Shown here piece after piece: positions 55,609 to 64,000 of a stretch of DNA of 64,000 nucleotides. Within the stretch, counting starts at the first letter, position 1. Each line of letters opens with the position of its first letter. The position numbers and the translations under genes are program-made. Below the pieces are notes generated by a model that was given only the letters and a program-made list of their open reading frames with translations, did not search any database and was not told where the DNA came from. The stretch spans positions 1,364,001-1,428,000 of the forward strand of contig CAWBVZ010000007.1 in the NCBI GenBank assembly GCA_963792385.1, read 5' to 3'. The stretch is from DASSUW01 sp963792385 (GTDB lineage: Bacteria > Actinomycetota > Thermoleophilia > Solirubrobacterales > Solirubrobacteraceae).

Positions 55609-56619
55609 TCAGCGCGACGCGGCGAGCACCGCGCGCACCGCGGCGGTGTCCTCGCTGAGCGCCCCGCTCAGCGTCCCGACCCCGCCCCGGCTCTCGACCT
55701 CGAGGTCGGCGAGCAGCTCGAGCGCGCGCCGGTAGGCCTCGGGATCGCGGGTCGAGACGTCGGCGATCAGCCGGTCGGCGGCGAACGACGGCATCCGCAG
55801 GCCGCGCTTCACCTGCGACGCGGGCTGGCCGGCGGCGAGTGCCTCGGCGATCGCGAGCGCGTCGCGGACGCGGCGGACCATCTGGTAGAGCAGGCTCGGG
55901 ATCCGCTCTCCTTGCTGGCGCAGCTCCAGCAGCGCGCGGGTGGCGGTCTTCTCGTCCCCGGCCACGAGCGCGTCGGCCAGCGTCCAGGTGCGGCGCTCGG
56001 CGGAGCTGGCACAGGACGCCTCGACCTCCGCGACGCCGATCCGCGCGCCGGCGCCGTACTCGAGCGCGAGCTTCTCGATCTCGCGCAGCAGCCGCTGGCG
56101 GCGCTCGCCCACCTGGGCGACGAGCGCGCGGGCGCCCTGGTCGTCGAGCTCGACGCCGAGCTCGGCGGCCTGGCCGGCCAGCCAACGCGGCAGCGCGCGT
56201 GCCTTCAGCGCCATCTCGGCGGCGATCACGCCGCCGACCGCCTCGACCGCCTTGTGCAACGCGGCCGGTGCCTTGGCGCGACCCTCCTCGCGCGCGAAGA
56301 ACGCGACCGTGAGCGTCTCCGGGTCCATGGACTTCACGGCGGCCGCGACGGGCGCGACGTCGGCCTCCTTCCAGCGCTCGACGCCGTCGGCGATCACGTA
56401 CCGCCGCCCGATCGCGAACGTCATCGCCGACAGCGCGGCGGCGACCGCGTCGGCGGTGCACGCCTCCGCCTCGAACAGCTCGACGCCGTTCTGGCCGCTC
56501 TCCGCCTCCGCCATCGCGCGCAGCCGCGCACGCCGCTCGCCGATGCGGCCGTGGTCGTCGCCGTGGATGAGGTAGGCAGCCTTGAAGCTGGGCACGGGCG
56601 GTCGAGGCATAGACGCCAT
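55609..56619 (-). CDS. holA: DNA polymerase III delta subunit
   Basis: A 336-residue clamp-loader subunit. SFKAAYLIHGDDHGRIGERRARL starts the family; LPRWLAGQAAELGVELDDQGARALVAQVGERRQRLLREIEKLALEYG and a C-terminal collar domain (RTWTLADALVAGDEKTATRALLELRQQGERIPSLLYQMVRRVRDAL) follow. It opens the beta clamp during replication. ATG 56619 overlaps the comEC stop; GTG 56622 is an alternative. The comEA-comEC-holA order is common. Confidence 0.93.
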   Translation of the reverse strand: MASMPRPPVPSFKAAYLIHGDDHGRIGERRARLRAMAEAESGQNGVELFEAEACTADAVAAALSAMTFAIGRRYVIADGVERWKEADVAPVAAAVKSMDPETLTVAFFAREEGRAKAPAALHKAVEAVGGVIAAEMALKARALPRWLAGQAAELGVELDDQGARALVAQVGERRQRLLREIEKLALEYGAGARIGVAEVEASCASSAERRTWTLADALVAGDEKTATRALLELRQQGERIPSLLYQMVRRVRDALAIAEALAAGQPASQVKRGLRMPSFAADRLIADVSTRDPEAYRRALELLADLEVESRGGVGTLSGALSEDTAAVRAVLAASR

Positions 56620-58970
56620 CACGGCCGCACCGATCCGGAGCGCTCGACCCGCATCCGGCCGCCGCTGACGCGCAGGCGGACGGTGCCGTCGCGGTCGGTC
56701 CGGAACACGTGGTCGACCGCCCGCAGCGCGGCCAGCGTCGACGGCGTCGGGTGCCCGTAGGTGTTGCCGCGGCCGACCTCGATCGCCGCGAACGCCGGAT
56801 GCAGCCGCTCGAGCAGGTCCGGCAGGCCCTCGTCGGCACTGCCGTGGTGGGCGACCTTGAGCGCCTCCACGTGCGGCAGCGGCAGGGCGGCGGTCACGTT
56901 GGACTCGGCGTCGGCCGGCAGCAGCAGGTCGAAGTCGCCCGACCGGACGAGCGCCACGATCGCCCGGTCGTTGGGATCGCCCTCGGGCCGGAACCCCGGG
57001 CCGGCCGGCGGCGGCCAGAGCAGCCGCATCCGGATCGAGCCGAACTCGAGCACCTGGCCCGCGTGGCCGGAGAGCCGCTGCGCGTGCGCGGCCGCCGCGG
57101 CCGCCGGAAGCCCGCGCTGCACCATCGTCGGCCAGCCCGCCCCGCCGTTGACCACCAGGCGCGTCGGGATGTGGCGCAGCACCGCGAGCGCGGCGCCCTC
57201 ATGGTCGGTCTGGGCGTGCGTGAGCACGAGCGCGTCGAGGCGCCTGACGCCCGCCTCGGCGAGCCGGCGCAGGATCGGGCCGTCCGGTGGCCCGGTGTCC
57301 ACGAGCACGGCCGCGCGGTCGGTCTGGAGCAGGGTCGCGTCGCCCTGGCCGATGTCGAGGAACGAGACCAAGAGCTCGCCGCGCACGGGCGGGGCGACCG
57401 TGCCGACGCCGGCGGCCGCGACGAGGCCGAGCACCAGCGCCGCGGCAAGCGCCGCCGCGACCGCGGCGCGCCGGACCCGATGCCCGCGACCGCTGCCGAC
57501 CGCCGCGCGGCCCGCGGCAGTCCGGCGCCACCCGGCCCGCACGCCGACCACCGCGCCCGCTAGTGCGGCGTAGGCCACGGCGAGCGCCGCCGGGGATCGC
57601 ACGTGCACCGGCAACACCGCCGCGGGGGCGCCGGCCATCGTGTGCGCCACCCATTCGATGAACGCGAGCAGCGGCGCGTTGACGGCGTTGAACGGCGCGG
57701 CCAGCGCGGGCGAGATCTGGGCTGCGGCTGCCGCCAGCATCCCGAGCCACATCACCGGCGCGATCGCGGCTGCGGCGAGGAGGTTGGCCGGCAGGGCAGC
57801 GAGCGAGACCTGCTCGAAATGCATCGCCATCAGCGGCGCGGTGCCGATCGTGGCGGCGACGGTGATCGCGGCGACGTCGGCCACCGGCCCCGGGACCGCC
57901 CGTGCCAGCACGCCGCGCAGCGGCGGGCCGAGCGCCAGCAGCGCGACGACGGCGGCGAACGACAGCTGCCAGCCCGGCTCCCCGGACACGCGCGGGTTGA
58001 GCGCGAGCGTGACGGCGGCGGCGAGCCCGAGCGCGTACCAGCGGTGCGACGGGCGGCCGGCGAGCGCGGCGACGAGGCCGGCCGCGCCCATCACCCCCGC
58101 GCGCTGGATCGACGGCCCGGCGCCGGTGAGCGGGACGTAGAGCGCCACCAAGGCCAGCGCCAGCACGAGCCGTACGCGCAGCGCGAGGCCCGCCACCGCG
58201 CCGGCCATCAGGACCAGCGTCGCGAGCAGCATCACGTTCTGGCCGCTGACGGCCAGGATGTGCGCGAGCCCGGAGCGCTTGAAGTCGTCGCGCACCTCCG
58301 CAGTGAGCTGCTCGTCCTGGCCGAGCACCATGCCGCGCAGCAGCGCCGCCTCCGGGTCCGCCAGCCCGCGTCCGAGCCCGGTCTCGGCCCGGCGGCGGGC
58401 GGCGTCGACGATTCCGGCCGGCCCGCCCCTGCGGTCGCCCGTCGCCCGCAACCGGGCAACCTCGATCGCGGCGGCCGCGCCGCGGCGGCGCTGGTAGGCG
58501 TCGAACGGCCCGAGCGGCGCGACCTTGCCCGCCAGCCGCACGATCTCCCCGACGCCGGGCCACGCGCCCGCATGCGCCGCCGTCCGCATGCGCAGCACCG
58601 CGCCCTCTCCGGCGGCAGGTCCGTCGAGCAGCCGCGCCCGTGCGACCGCCGGGCCTCCCGCCCGCTCCCGCACCGGCTCGAGCACGACCGCGCGCGCCGC
58701 GATCGACCGTCCGCGCATGCTCGGCAGCAGCCCGCCCTCGAGCGCCGCGAGCCGCAGGTCCGCGACAACCGCGCCCAGCAGCACCGCCGCGGCCGCGGCG
58801 GCGGCGAGCGCCACGGCGGACGCGCCGCGCAGCGAGATCGCGGCCGCGACGGCTGCTGCGAGCAGCGTCGCGAGCGGCGAGAGCGGGCCGAGCAGGAGCC
58901 CGGCGGCGACCGCGAACAGCAGGACATGGCGCGGGTGGCGGCCGATCGCGCCGAGGGCTGCCGTGGCCAC
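56619..58970 (-). CDS. comEC: DNA-uptake channel protein ComEC/Rec2
   Basis: A 783-residue membrane protein. An N-terminal DUF4131-like region precedes the competence core: LAHILAVSGQNVMLLATLVLMAGAVAGLALR and GAGPSIQRAGVMGA. About ten helices follow. The C-terminal metallo-beta-lactamase-like domain starts LVSFLDIGQGDATLLQTDRAAVLVDTG; its metal motif reads THAQTDHEGA, with Gln where many members have Asp. It should carry single-stranded DNA across the membrane. GTG 58970 follows comEA directly. Confidence 0.92.
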   Translation of the reverse strand: MATAALGAIGRHPRHVLLFAVAAGLLLGPLSPLATLLAAAVAAAISLRGASAVALAAAAAAAVLLGAVVADLRLAALEGGLLPSMRGRSIAARAVVLEPVRERAGGPAVARARLLDGPAAGEGAVLRMRTAAHAGAWPGVGEIVRLAGKVAPLGPFDAYQRRRGAAAAIEVARLRATGDRRGGPAGIVDAARRRAETGLGRGLADPEAALLRGMVLGQDEQLTAEVRDDFKRSGLAHILAVSGQNVMLLATLVLMAGAVAGLALRVRLVLALALVALYVPLTGAGPSIQRAGVMGAAGLVAALAGRPSHRWYALGLAAAVTLALNPRVSGEPGWQLSFAAVVALLALGPPLRGVLARAVPGPVADVAAITVAATIGTAPLMAMHFEQVSLAALPANLLAAAAIAPVMWLGMLAAAAAQISPALAAPFNAVNAPLLAFIEWVAHTMAGAPAAVLPVHVRSPAALAVAYAALAGAVVGVRAGWRRTAAGRAAVGSGRGHRVRRAAVAAALAAALVLGLVAAAGVGTVAPPVRGELLVSFLDIGQGDATLLQTDRAAVLVDTGPPDGPILRRLAEAGVRRLDALVLTHAQTDHEGAALAVLRHIPTRLVVNGGAGWPTMVQRGLPAAAAAAHAQRLSGHAGQVLEFGSIRMRLLWPPPAGPGFRPEGDPNDRAIVALVRSGDFDLLLPADAESNVTAALPLPHVEALKVAHHGSADEGLPDLLERLHPAFAAIEVGRGNTYGHPTPSTLAALRAVDHVFRTDRDGTVRLRVSGGRMRVERSGSVRP

Positions 58971-58971
58971 C

Positions 58972-59580
58972 TCAAACCCGCACCAGCTCGCGCAGCGTCG
59001 CGAGGCGCTTGTCGCCGATGCCCGGCACCTCGCCCAGCTCCTCGACCGAGCCGAAGCCGCCGTTGGCCTGGCGGTAGTCGAGGATCTTCTGCGCGGTCGC
59101 CGGGCCGACGCCCGGCAGCTCGTCGAGCTGCTCCATCGTCGCGCTGTTGAGGCTGACCGGAACGCCGGGAGCGGTCGCCGCCGGGCCGCCTGCGGGCGCG
59201 GCAGCGGGCGGTGCGGGTGCGCGGCGCGGCACGAGCACCTGGCGCCCGTCCTCGACTTTGGCCGCGAGGTTGACCTGGCTCAGGTCCGCCCGCGCCGTCG
59301 CGCCGCCGGCCCGGCCGATCGCGTCGTCGACGCGAGCACCTGTACGCAGGCGGTAGACGCCCGCGTCGCGGACCGCGCCGGCCACGTGCACGAGCACCGA
59401 TCCACCACCCGCACCCCCGTCGCCGGCGCTGTCGTCCTGGAGCTTGATCGCGGCCGGCGGCGCCGCCGCGGCCCCGCCGGCCGCACCGCCCGCGCGCGAC
59501 AGGTACCAGGCGCCGAGCAGCGTCAGCGCAAGCAGTGCGACGCAGCAGGCAACAAGCTGGCGGGGCGCGCGATCGGACAT
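58972..59580 (-). CDS. comEA: Competence protein ComEA (SLBB plus helix-hairpin-helix)
   Basis: A 202-residue DNA receptor anchored by one N-terminal helix (LVACCVALLALTLLGAWYL). An SLBB domain (VLVHVAGAVRDAGVYRLRTGARVDDAIGRAGG) leads to a Pro/Ala linker and two helix-hairpin-helix motifs: LNSATMEQLDELPGVGPATAQKILDYRQ and GSVEELGEVPGIGDKRLATL, which bind DNA. It lies one base before comEC, so the pair forms a competence operon. Confidence 0.93.
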   Translation of the reverse strand: MSDRAPRQLVACCVALLALTLLGAWYLSRAGGAAGGAAAAPPAAIKLQDDSAGDGGAGGGSVLVHVAGAVRDAGVYRLRTGARVDDAIGRAGGATARADLSQVNLAAKVEDGRQVLVPRRAPAPPAAAPAGGPAATAPGVPVSLNSATMEQLDELPGVGPATAQKILDYRQANGGFGSVEELGEVPGIGDKRLATLRELVRV

Positions 59581-59660
59581 CGCTCGACCGTACGGCCGCC
59601 CGCGCCACGGTTCACCACGAGATCGTCACGATCCGGCGGCGCCTCTGCTTCAACCGACGC

Positions 59661-60146
59661 TCAGCGCCCGGCCAGCCGCAGCGCCTCGGCGACCGCCGCA
59701 CGGGGGTCCTCGACGGCCACGACGCCCGCGACCGGCTCGCCGCCCCGTGCCGGCTCCCAGGTGCCGATCCCCACCACCGGCGCGCCGATCTTGAGCGCCA
59801 GCGCGATCTCGCTCAGCGTCCCCCAGCCGCCGCCGACGGCGACGACCGCGTCGGCCGCGCGGACCACCAGCGCGTTGCGGGCCTCGCCGAGCCCCGTCGG
59901 GAGCGCGACGAGCACCCAGCCGTTCGCGGCGTCGCGCTCGGTTCCCGGGAGCAGCCCGACGGTGAGTCCACCGCGCGATCGAGCGCCGCGACACGCCGCC
60001 TCCATGACGCCGCCCAGCCCGCCGCAGACCAGGCCCGCGTCCGCCTCGGCCACCGCCGCGCCCACCTCCTCGGCCAGTGCCAGCTCCGCCTCGTCGACCC
60101 GAAGACCGGGACCGACCACCGCGATCCAGGCCCGCGGCGGCGGCAT
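59661..60146 (-). CDS. LOG-like / TIGR00725 family protein
   Basis: A 161-residue Rossmann-fold SLOG protein. VVGPGLRVDEAELALAEEVG, VCGGLGGVMEAACRGARSRGG and VGGGWGTLSEIALALKIG are the family signatures (cf. PGGxGTxxE of LOG cytokinin-activating phosphoribohydrolases). It may bind a nucleotide-like ligand. It starts 4 bp after leuS. The AAGGAG site touches the ATG, so the true start could be a GTG about nine codons later. Confidence 0.82.
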   Translation of the reverse strand: MPPPRAWIAVVGPGLRVDEAELALAEEVGAAVAEADAGLVCGGLGGVMEAACRGARSRGGLTVGLLPGTERDAANGWVLVALPTGLGEARNALVVRAADAVVAVGGGWGTLSEIALALKIGAPVVGIGTWEPARGGEPVAGVVAVEDPRAAVAEALRLAGR

Positions 60147-60150
60147 CTCC

Positions 60151-62631
60151 TTACCGAACGACGAAGTTGACGAGCCGGCCGGGCACCACGACGACCTTCG
60201 CGACCTCGTGGCCGTCGAGGTGACGGATCACGTTCGGCTGCTCGCGCGCGAGCGCTTCGAGCTGCTCGCGGGAGGTTTCCGGCGCCGCCTCGATCCGGTC
60301 GCGCAGCTTGCCGTTGACCTGGACCGCGATCACGACCAGGTCGCGCTCGAGCATCGCCGGATCGGCGTCCGGCCACGGCTGCTCCCACACGCGATCGCCC
60401 GTGAGCAGCTCGTAGGCGTCCGCGCCGGTGTGCGGCGCGAACGGGAAGATCAGCGACGCTGCCGTCGCGGCGGCGAAGTGCAACACGTCCTCGGACACGG
60501 TCTCGCGGTGCCGGGAGGCCTCGTTCACCAGCTCGATCACCGCCGAGATCGCCGTGTTGAAGGCGAACCGGCCGGACATGTCGTGCGTGACCTTGTCGAT
60601 CGCCCAGTGCGCCTTGCGCAGCAGCTCCAGATCGTCGCCGGTGCCCGTCCCGGCGTTGGAGTCGGGCAGCCGTTGGCCGGCCCGGTCCGCGACGTCAGCG
60701 GCCAGCCGCCACAGCCTGCCGAGGAACCGGTGGACGCCCTCGACGCCCTTGTCGCTCCAGTCCGCGTCCTGGTCGGGCGGGCCGATGAACAGGATGTAGG
60801 CGCGCGCGGTGTCGGCCCCGTAACGCTCGACGATCGGTTGCGGGCTGACCACGTTGCCCTTCGACTTGGACATCTTCGCCCCGTCGCGGGTGATCATGCC
60901 CTGCGTGAACAGGCGCATGAACGGCTCCTGCGTCTCCAGCAGGCCCATGTCGGCCAGCGCCTTGACGAAGAATCGCGCGTACAGCAGGTGCAGGATCGCG
61001 TGCTCGATGCCGCCGATGTACTGATAGACGGGCATCCACCGGTTGGTCACGGCGGGATCCCAGGCGGCCTCGTCGTTGTCGGCGTCCGTGTAGCGGAGGA
61101 AGTACCACGAGGAGTCGACGAACGTGTCCATCGTGTCGGTCTCGCGGCGCGCCGGGCCGTTGCACTTCGGGCACGTCGTGTTCACCCAATCCTCGGCAGC
61201 GGCCAGCGGCGACCGGCCCTGCGGCAGGTAGTCCTCGATGTCGGGGAGCACCACCGGCAGCTGGTCCTCGGGCACCGGCACCATCCCGCAGGTGTCGCAG
61301 TACAGGATCGGGATCGGAGCGCCCCAGTAGCGCTGGCGGGAGAGCAGCCAGTCGCGCAGCCGGTAGTTGATCGAGCGGTGACCGCGACCCTCGTGGTCGA
61401 GCCAGTCGATGATCGCGTCCTTCGCCTCGACCGCAGACATCCCGGTGAACCGGTCCGAGTTGACGAGCACCTCGTTCTCGGTATGAGCGGAGTACGGGCC
61501 ATCCTCGTCCACGCTGCCATCCGCCGGTTCCACGACACGCCGGATCGGCAGGCCGAAGGTCGTTGCAAAGTCGTAGTCGCGCTGGTCGTGCGCCGGCACG
61601 GCCATGATCGCCCCGGTGCCGTACTCCATCAATACGTAGTCGGCGACGAACATCGGGATCCGCTCGCCGTTGACCGGGTTGATCACCGAGCGGCCGAGCG
61701 GCACGCCGGTCTTCGTGCGCTCGGTGTCGGAGCGTTCCTCGCTGCTCTCGGCCAGCGCGCTGTTGATGTACTCCTGCACGGCCCGCTCGTGCTCGGTCCC
61801 GGCCGCCAGGCGCATGACGTCAGGGTGCTCGGGGGCCATCACGAAGAAGGTGGCGCCGAACAGCGTGTCCGGCCGCGTCGTGAACACGGGGTAGTCGACG
61901 TCCAGGTCGGGCTGGTGGAACGTGACCTCTGCTCCCTCGGAGCGGCCGATCCAGTTGCGCTGCATCGTCTTCACGTGCGGCGGCCACTCGACCGACTCCA
62001 GGTCGTCGAGCAGGCGATCCGCGTAGTCGGTGATGCGGAAGAACCACTGCTCGAGCTGGCGCACTTCGACGAGCGTGCCGCAGCGCTCACAGCGCCCGTC
62101 GATCACCTGCTCGTTGGCGAGCACGGTCGCGTCCTTGGGACACCAGTTGACGGCCGCGTCCTTGCGGTATGCGAGCCCGCGCTCGAACAGCTTCAGGAAG
62201 ATCCACTGGGTCCAGCGGTAGTAGCGCGGCTCGTGGGTGCCGAACTCGCGCGACCAGTCGATCGAGATCCCCCACGACCGCATGCCCTCCTGGAACGCCG
62301 CGATCGAGTTGGCGGCCGACTCGCGCGGGTGCTCGCCGGTCTTGATCGCGTGGTTCTCGGCGGGCAGGCCGAACGCGTCGTAGCCCATCGGGTGCAGGAC
62401 GCGCCGGCCCCTGCGGCGCTGGAAGTGGGCGACGGCATCGCCGACCGAGTAGTTCTTCAGGTGGCCGATGTGAGGCTCGCCCGACGGGTACGGCAGCATC
62501 TCGAGCACGTATGAGGTCGGCACGCCGTCGTTGGTGAGCTCGTTGGACACCTCCCAGGTGCGCTCCTGCTCCCAGACGCGCTGCCACTTGGGTTCGATGA
62601 CGCTCGGGTCGTAGCGGTGCTCGGATGCCAT
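60151..62631 (-). CDS. leuS: Leucine--tRNA ligase
   Basis: An 826-residue class I aminoacyl-tRNA synthetase. HIGH-type motif PYPSGEPHIGHLKNY (about residue 49) and KMSKS in GAKMSKSKGNVVSP (about residue 575) form the active site. The editing domain (about 220-410) has TTRPDTLFGATF and the editing Asp in HDQRDYDF. Zinc-type Cys pairs CPKCNGPARR and CDTCGMV occur. The C-terminal anticodon domain is complete. No T-box leader is seen in the 70 bp upstream. Confidence 0.96.
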   Translation of the reverse strand: MASEHRYDPSVIEPKWQRVWEQERTWEVSNELTNDGVPTSYVLEMLPYPSGEPHIGHLKNYSVGDAVAHFQRRRGRRVLHPMGYDAFGLPAENHAIKTGEHPRESAANSIAAFQEGMRSWGISIDWSREFGTHEPRYYRWTQWIFLKLFERGLAYRKDAAVNWCPKDATVLANEQVIDGRCERCGTLVEVRQLEQWFFRITDYADRLLDDLESVEWPPHVKTMQRNWIGRSEGAEVTFHQPDLDVDYPVFTTRPDTLFGATFFVMAPEHPDVMRLAAGTEHERAVQEYINSALAESSEERSDTERTKTGVPLGRSVINPVNGERIPMFVADYVLMEYGTGAIMAVPAHDQRDYDFATTFGLPIRRVVEPADGSVDEDGPYSAHTENEVLVNSDRFTGMSAVEAKDAIIDWLDHEGRGHRSINYRLRDWLLSRQRYWGAPIPILYCDTCGMVPVPEDQLPVVLPDIEDYLPQGRSPLAAAEDWVNTTCPKCNGPARRETDTMDTFVDSSWYFLRYTDADNDEAAWDPAVTNRWMPVYQYIGGIEHAILHLLYARFFVKALADMGLLETQEPFMRLFTQGMITRDGAKMSKSKGNVVSPQPIVERYGADTARAYILFIGPPDQDADWSDKGVEGVHRFLGRLWRLAADVADRAGQRLPDSNAGTGTGDDLELLRKAHWAIDKVTHDMSGRFAFNTAISAVIELVNEASRHRETVSEDVLHFAAATAASLIFPFAPHTGADAYELLTGDRVWEQPWPDADPAMLERDLVVIAVQVNGKLRDRIEAAPETSREQLEALAREQPNVIRHLDGHEVAKVVVVPGRLVNFVVR

Positions 62632-62663
62632 ACGGAGCGCGGAGGTTAGCGCCAGAGCGGGGA

Positions 62664-62693
62664 TCGACCGGGAGGCGGTGGCCGCGATAAACT
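62664..62693 (+). promoter_or_regulatory. Promoter of tRNA-Ala
   Basis: TCGACC (62664-62669) and TAAACT (62688-62693) are spaced by 18 bp and place a start at about 62700, a few bases before the tRNA at 62705. The -10 matches TANNNT; the -35 matches TTGACA at four of six positions. It lies in the 73-bp gap between the divergent leuS and the tRNA. Confidence 0.6.
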
Positions 62694-62704
62694 ACGGCGA
62701 CCCC

Positions 62705-62777
62705 GGGGCTATAGCTCAGCTGGGAGAGCGTCTGGCTGGCAGCCAGAAGGTCGTCGGTTCGAGCCCGACTAGCTCCA
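62705..62777 (+). tRNA. tRNA-Ala (anticodon GGC)
   Basis: The 73-nt cloverleaf folds completely. Acceptor GGGGCTA pairs with TAGCTCC, including the G3-U70 wobble that marks alanine tRNAs. The D arm is TAGCTCAGCTGGGAGAGCG, the anticodon stem TCTGG/CCAGA encloses CTGGCAG with anticodon GGC, and the T arm is GTCGGTTCGAGCCCGAC. The discriminator is A (62777). CCA is not encoded and must be added. Confidence 0.97.
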
Positions 62778-62783
62778 CTTCCA

Positions 62784-62813
62784 ACGTAAGGCCGTCCGTG
62801 GGCGGCCTTACGT
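62784..62813. terminator. Bidirectional terminator hairpin after tRNA-Ala
   Basis: ACGTAAGGCCG (62784-62794) pairs perfectly with CGGCCTTACGT (62803-62813), an 11-bp stem with an 8-nt loop. It begins 6 nt after the tRNA and overlaps the stop codon of the convergent histidine kinase (62808-62810). It can serve both units; a U-tract is weak on both sides. Confidence 0.75.
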
Positions 62814-64000
62814 CGTTAAGAGCGGGATCTCGGCGTGCAGCCGGGTTCCGCTGCCTGGTGGGCTCTCCAGCTTCAGCCGGCCGTCGAGTGCCGCCACGCG
62901 GTCGGACAGCCCGCGCAGGCCCGATCCCGAGGCGACGTCGGCGCCGCCGATCCCGTCGTCGGCGACCTCGACGACGACCAGCGGCCCGGCGACCTCCACC
63001 GAGACGGTCGCGTGCGTCGCGTTCGCGTACTTGGCGACGTTGGTGAGCGCCTCGGCGACCACGTAGTAGACGGCGATCTCGACAGCGGGCGGCAGCGGCT
63101 CGCGCGGCAGGGCCTCGATCTCGACCGGCACCGGCGCGCGGCTCGCGAGGATCCGGATCGCCGCCCGCAGTCCCCGGTCGATCAGCACCGCCGGATGGAG
63201 GCCGCGCGCGAGCTCGCGCAGCTCGTCCAGCGACCCCTGGAGCTCGGTGCTCGACTCCTCCAGGAGCTCTGCGACCTCCGACCCGCCTTCCACGCGCATC
63301 CGCGCCAGCTGGAGCTTCAGGGCGACCGCGACCAGTCGCGACTGCGCGCCGTCATGGAGGTTGCGCTCGAGCCGGCGGCGCTCGGCGTCGCCCGCCTCGA
63401 CGACGCGGGCGCGCGACGCACGCAGGTCCTCGATCCGCGCGCGCAACTCGGCTGCCAGGCGCTGGTTCTCGAGCGCGAGCGCGGCCGCAGCGCCCGCCGC
63501 ACGGACGAGCTGCGGCTCCTCGGCCAGCGTCGGGTCGTGTGCGATCGCGGCGATCCGCCGCCCTTGCACATCGACCTCGGTCCACCCCGGACCCGACACC
63601 GTCACCGGATGCCCGAGCGCGTCCACGAACCGCTCGGACTCGGGGAGCCAGTACGCAAGCGCCAGCGATTGGTCGCCGAGCGCGTCCGCCAGTGCGGCGC
63701 GCAGCGGACCCTCCCCCGGCGCCTGCCCGACGCGCGCGATCAGATCCGAGACCGCCTCCCCCTGCGCAAGCCGGCTGCGGAGCAGCCCGACCAGGAACCC
63801 GAACGGAATCGTGGCGACGAGCAGGATCGACAGGTAGTCGAGCACGTCGATGGGTTCGCCGGTGGCGGCGTCGACGCCCTTCGACAGCAGGAAGGCCGCG
63901 AACGCCGCGCCGCCCGTCCACAGCACAGGCGTGAGCGCGCGACGCTGCGCCGCCGAGCCGGCCATCCCGCGCCGCACGAGGATCGCCACGCTCGCGGCGA
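62808..64000 (-). CDS. Sensor histidine kinase, NarL/LiaS type (truncated by window edge)
   Basis: At least 393 residues are visible and the frame stays open to the edge. Two hydrophobic segments (LTPVLWTGGAAFAAFLLSKG and YLSILLVATIPFGFLVGLL) are followed by a GAF-like segment and then the HisKA_3 box AERRRLERNLHDGAQSRLVAVALKL with the phosphorylated His. The ATPase domain has VVAEALTNVAKYA and VADDGIGGAD. GTG 63989 is an in-frame start, but homologues carry extra N-terminal sensor sequence, so the gene probably continues beyond 64000. Its response regulator is not in the window. Confidence 0.88.
   Translation of the reverse strand, partial: AASVAILVRRGMAGSAAQRRALTPVLWTGGAAFAAFLLSKGVDAATGEPIDVLDYLSILLVATIPFGFLVGLLRSRLAQGEAVSDLIARVGQAPGEGPLRAALADALGDQSLALAYWLPESERFVDALGHPVTVSGPGWTEVDVQGRRIAAIAHDPTLAEEPQLVRAAGAAAALALENQRLAAELRARIEDLRASRARVVEAGDAERRRLERNLHDGAQSRLVAVALKLQLARMRVEGGSEVAELLEESSTELQGSLDELRELARGLHPAVLIDRGLRAAIRILASRAPVPVEIEALPREPLPPAVEIAVYYVVAEALTNVAKYANATHATVSVEVAGPLVVVEVADDGIGGADVASGSGLRGLSDRVAALDGRLKLESPPGSGTRLHAEIPLLTT

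Noticed and set aside
58525..62514. A very long rightward open frame (over 1300 codons) opposite comEC, comEA and leuS
   Set aside because: It is antisense to well-supported genes, rich in Arg/Asp/Val and lacks any family motif. High GC removes stop codons from antisense frames; many similar frames occur throughout.
62632..62704. T-box riboswitch upstream of leuS
   Set aside because: The gap is only about 70 bp and contains the tRNA promoter; none of the conserved T-box sequence is present.
62705..62777. tRNA-Ala as an integration site of a genomic island
   Set aside because: No integrase, no duplicated tRNA 3' end in the window, and both flanks are ordinary chromosomal genes.

Overview
The window is about 64 kb of high-GC DNA, densely packed with genes. 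Many starts are GTG or TTG, and stop/start overlaps of the GTGA, TTGA and ATGA type are frequent. Gene content (RNA-class starts, LiaS-like histidine kinase, single ArsA-type ATPase with bacterial PH proteins, many short-chain epimerases, LuxR regulator of the LAL type) suggests an actinobacterium, most like Thermoleophilia / Solirubrobacterales. That placement is inferred from protein style and not from a marker search. Almost all genes are chromosomal housekeeping or metabolic genes. I see no transposase, integrase, phage gene or CRISPR array.

Layout. 1-3435: a truncated secreted-protein gene, then a GntR regulator followed by a three-gene operon (Tm-1-like/UPF0261, PEP-hydrolase-like TIM barrel, cupin). 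3432-6469: YdcZ-type transporter and polA. 6470-8362: a proline/alanine-rich RGG-box protein with a hairpin before its start, then a nest of inverted repeats. 8389-11874: malic enzyme, a TIGR01777 epimerase and two membrane-anchored proteins. 11859-17301: a complete branched-chain amino acid type ABC importer (livKHMGF-like). 17468-25977: tryptophan biosynthesis hisIE-trpE-G-D-C-[palindromic element]-htrA-trpF-B-A plus a small membrane protein. 26058-30814: a phytoene-synthase-like and a geranylgeranyl-reductase-like gene, divergent from an ArsA-type ATPase and two PH-domain membrane proteins. 30818-37988: PhoX-like phosphatase, LAL-type LuxR regulator, secreted Gly/Asp-repeat protein, epimerase and cupin. 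37981-40664: era-ybeY-phoH-yqeY. 40699-45376: SIS isomerase, DUF192, EamA exporter, NDH-2 and threonine dehydratase. 45373-54875: a long leftward run ilvA-like, two tandem prmA genes, dnaJ, hrcA, alpha-glucosidase, two hot-dog dehydratases, lepA, murJ. 54930-62631: rpsT, an NTF2-like protein, holA, comEC, comEA, a LOG-like protein and leuS. 62705-62777: tRNA-Ala(GGC). The right edge holds a truncated histidine kinase.

The most unusual signal is not a protein. Two dispersed elements of about 160 bp (21457-21619 and 42036-42194) have 17-bp terminal inverted repeats and an internal 14-15 bp stem. Both stems carry base changes that preserve pairing between the copies, and the element ends overlap the stop codons of the flanking genes. 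A second dispersed family (core TGAACGTCAACCCCGCTGGG) occurs at 8086-8362, 26009-26078 and 44398-44422, also at gene ends.

Four genes (the RGG-box protein, the second PH protein, the first prmA, the alpha-glucosidase) read as if broken by a single-base frameshift. The continuation in the other frame is intact family sequence in each case. This points either to residual sequencing errors or to recent lesions, and should be settled before any of them is called a pseudogene.
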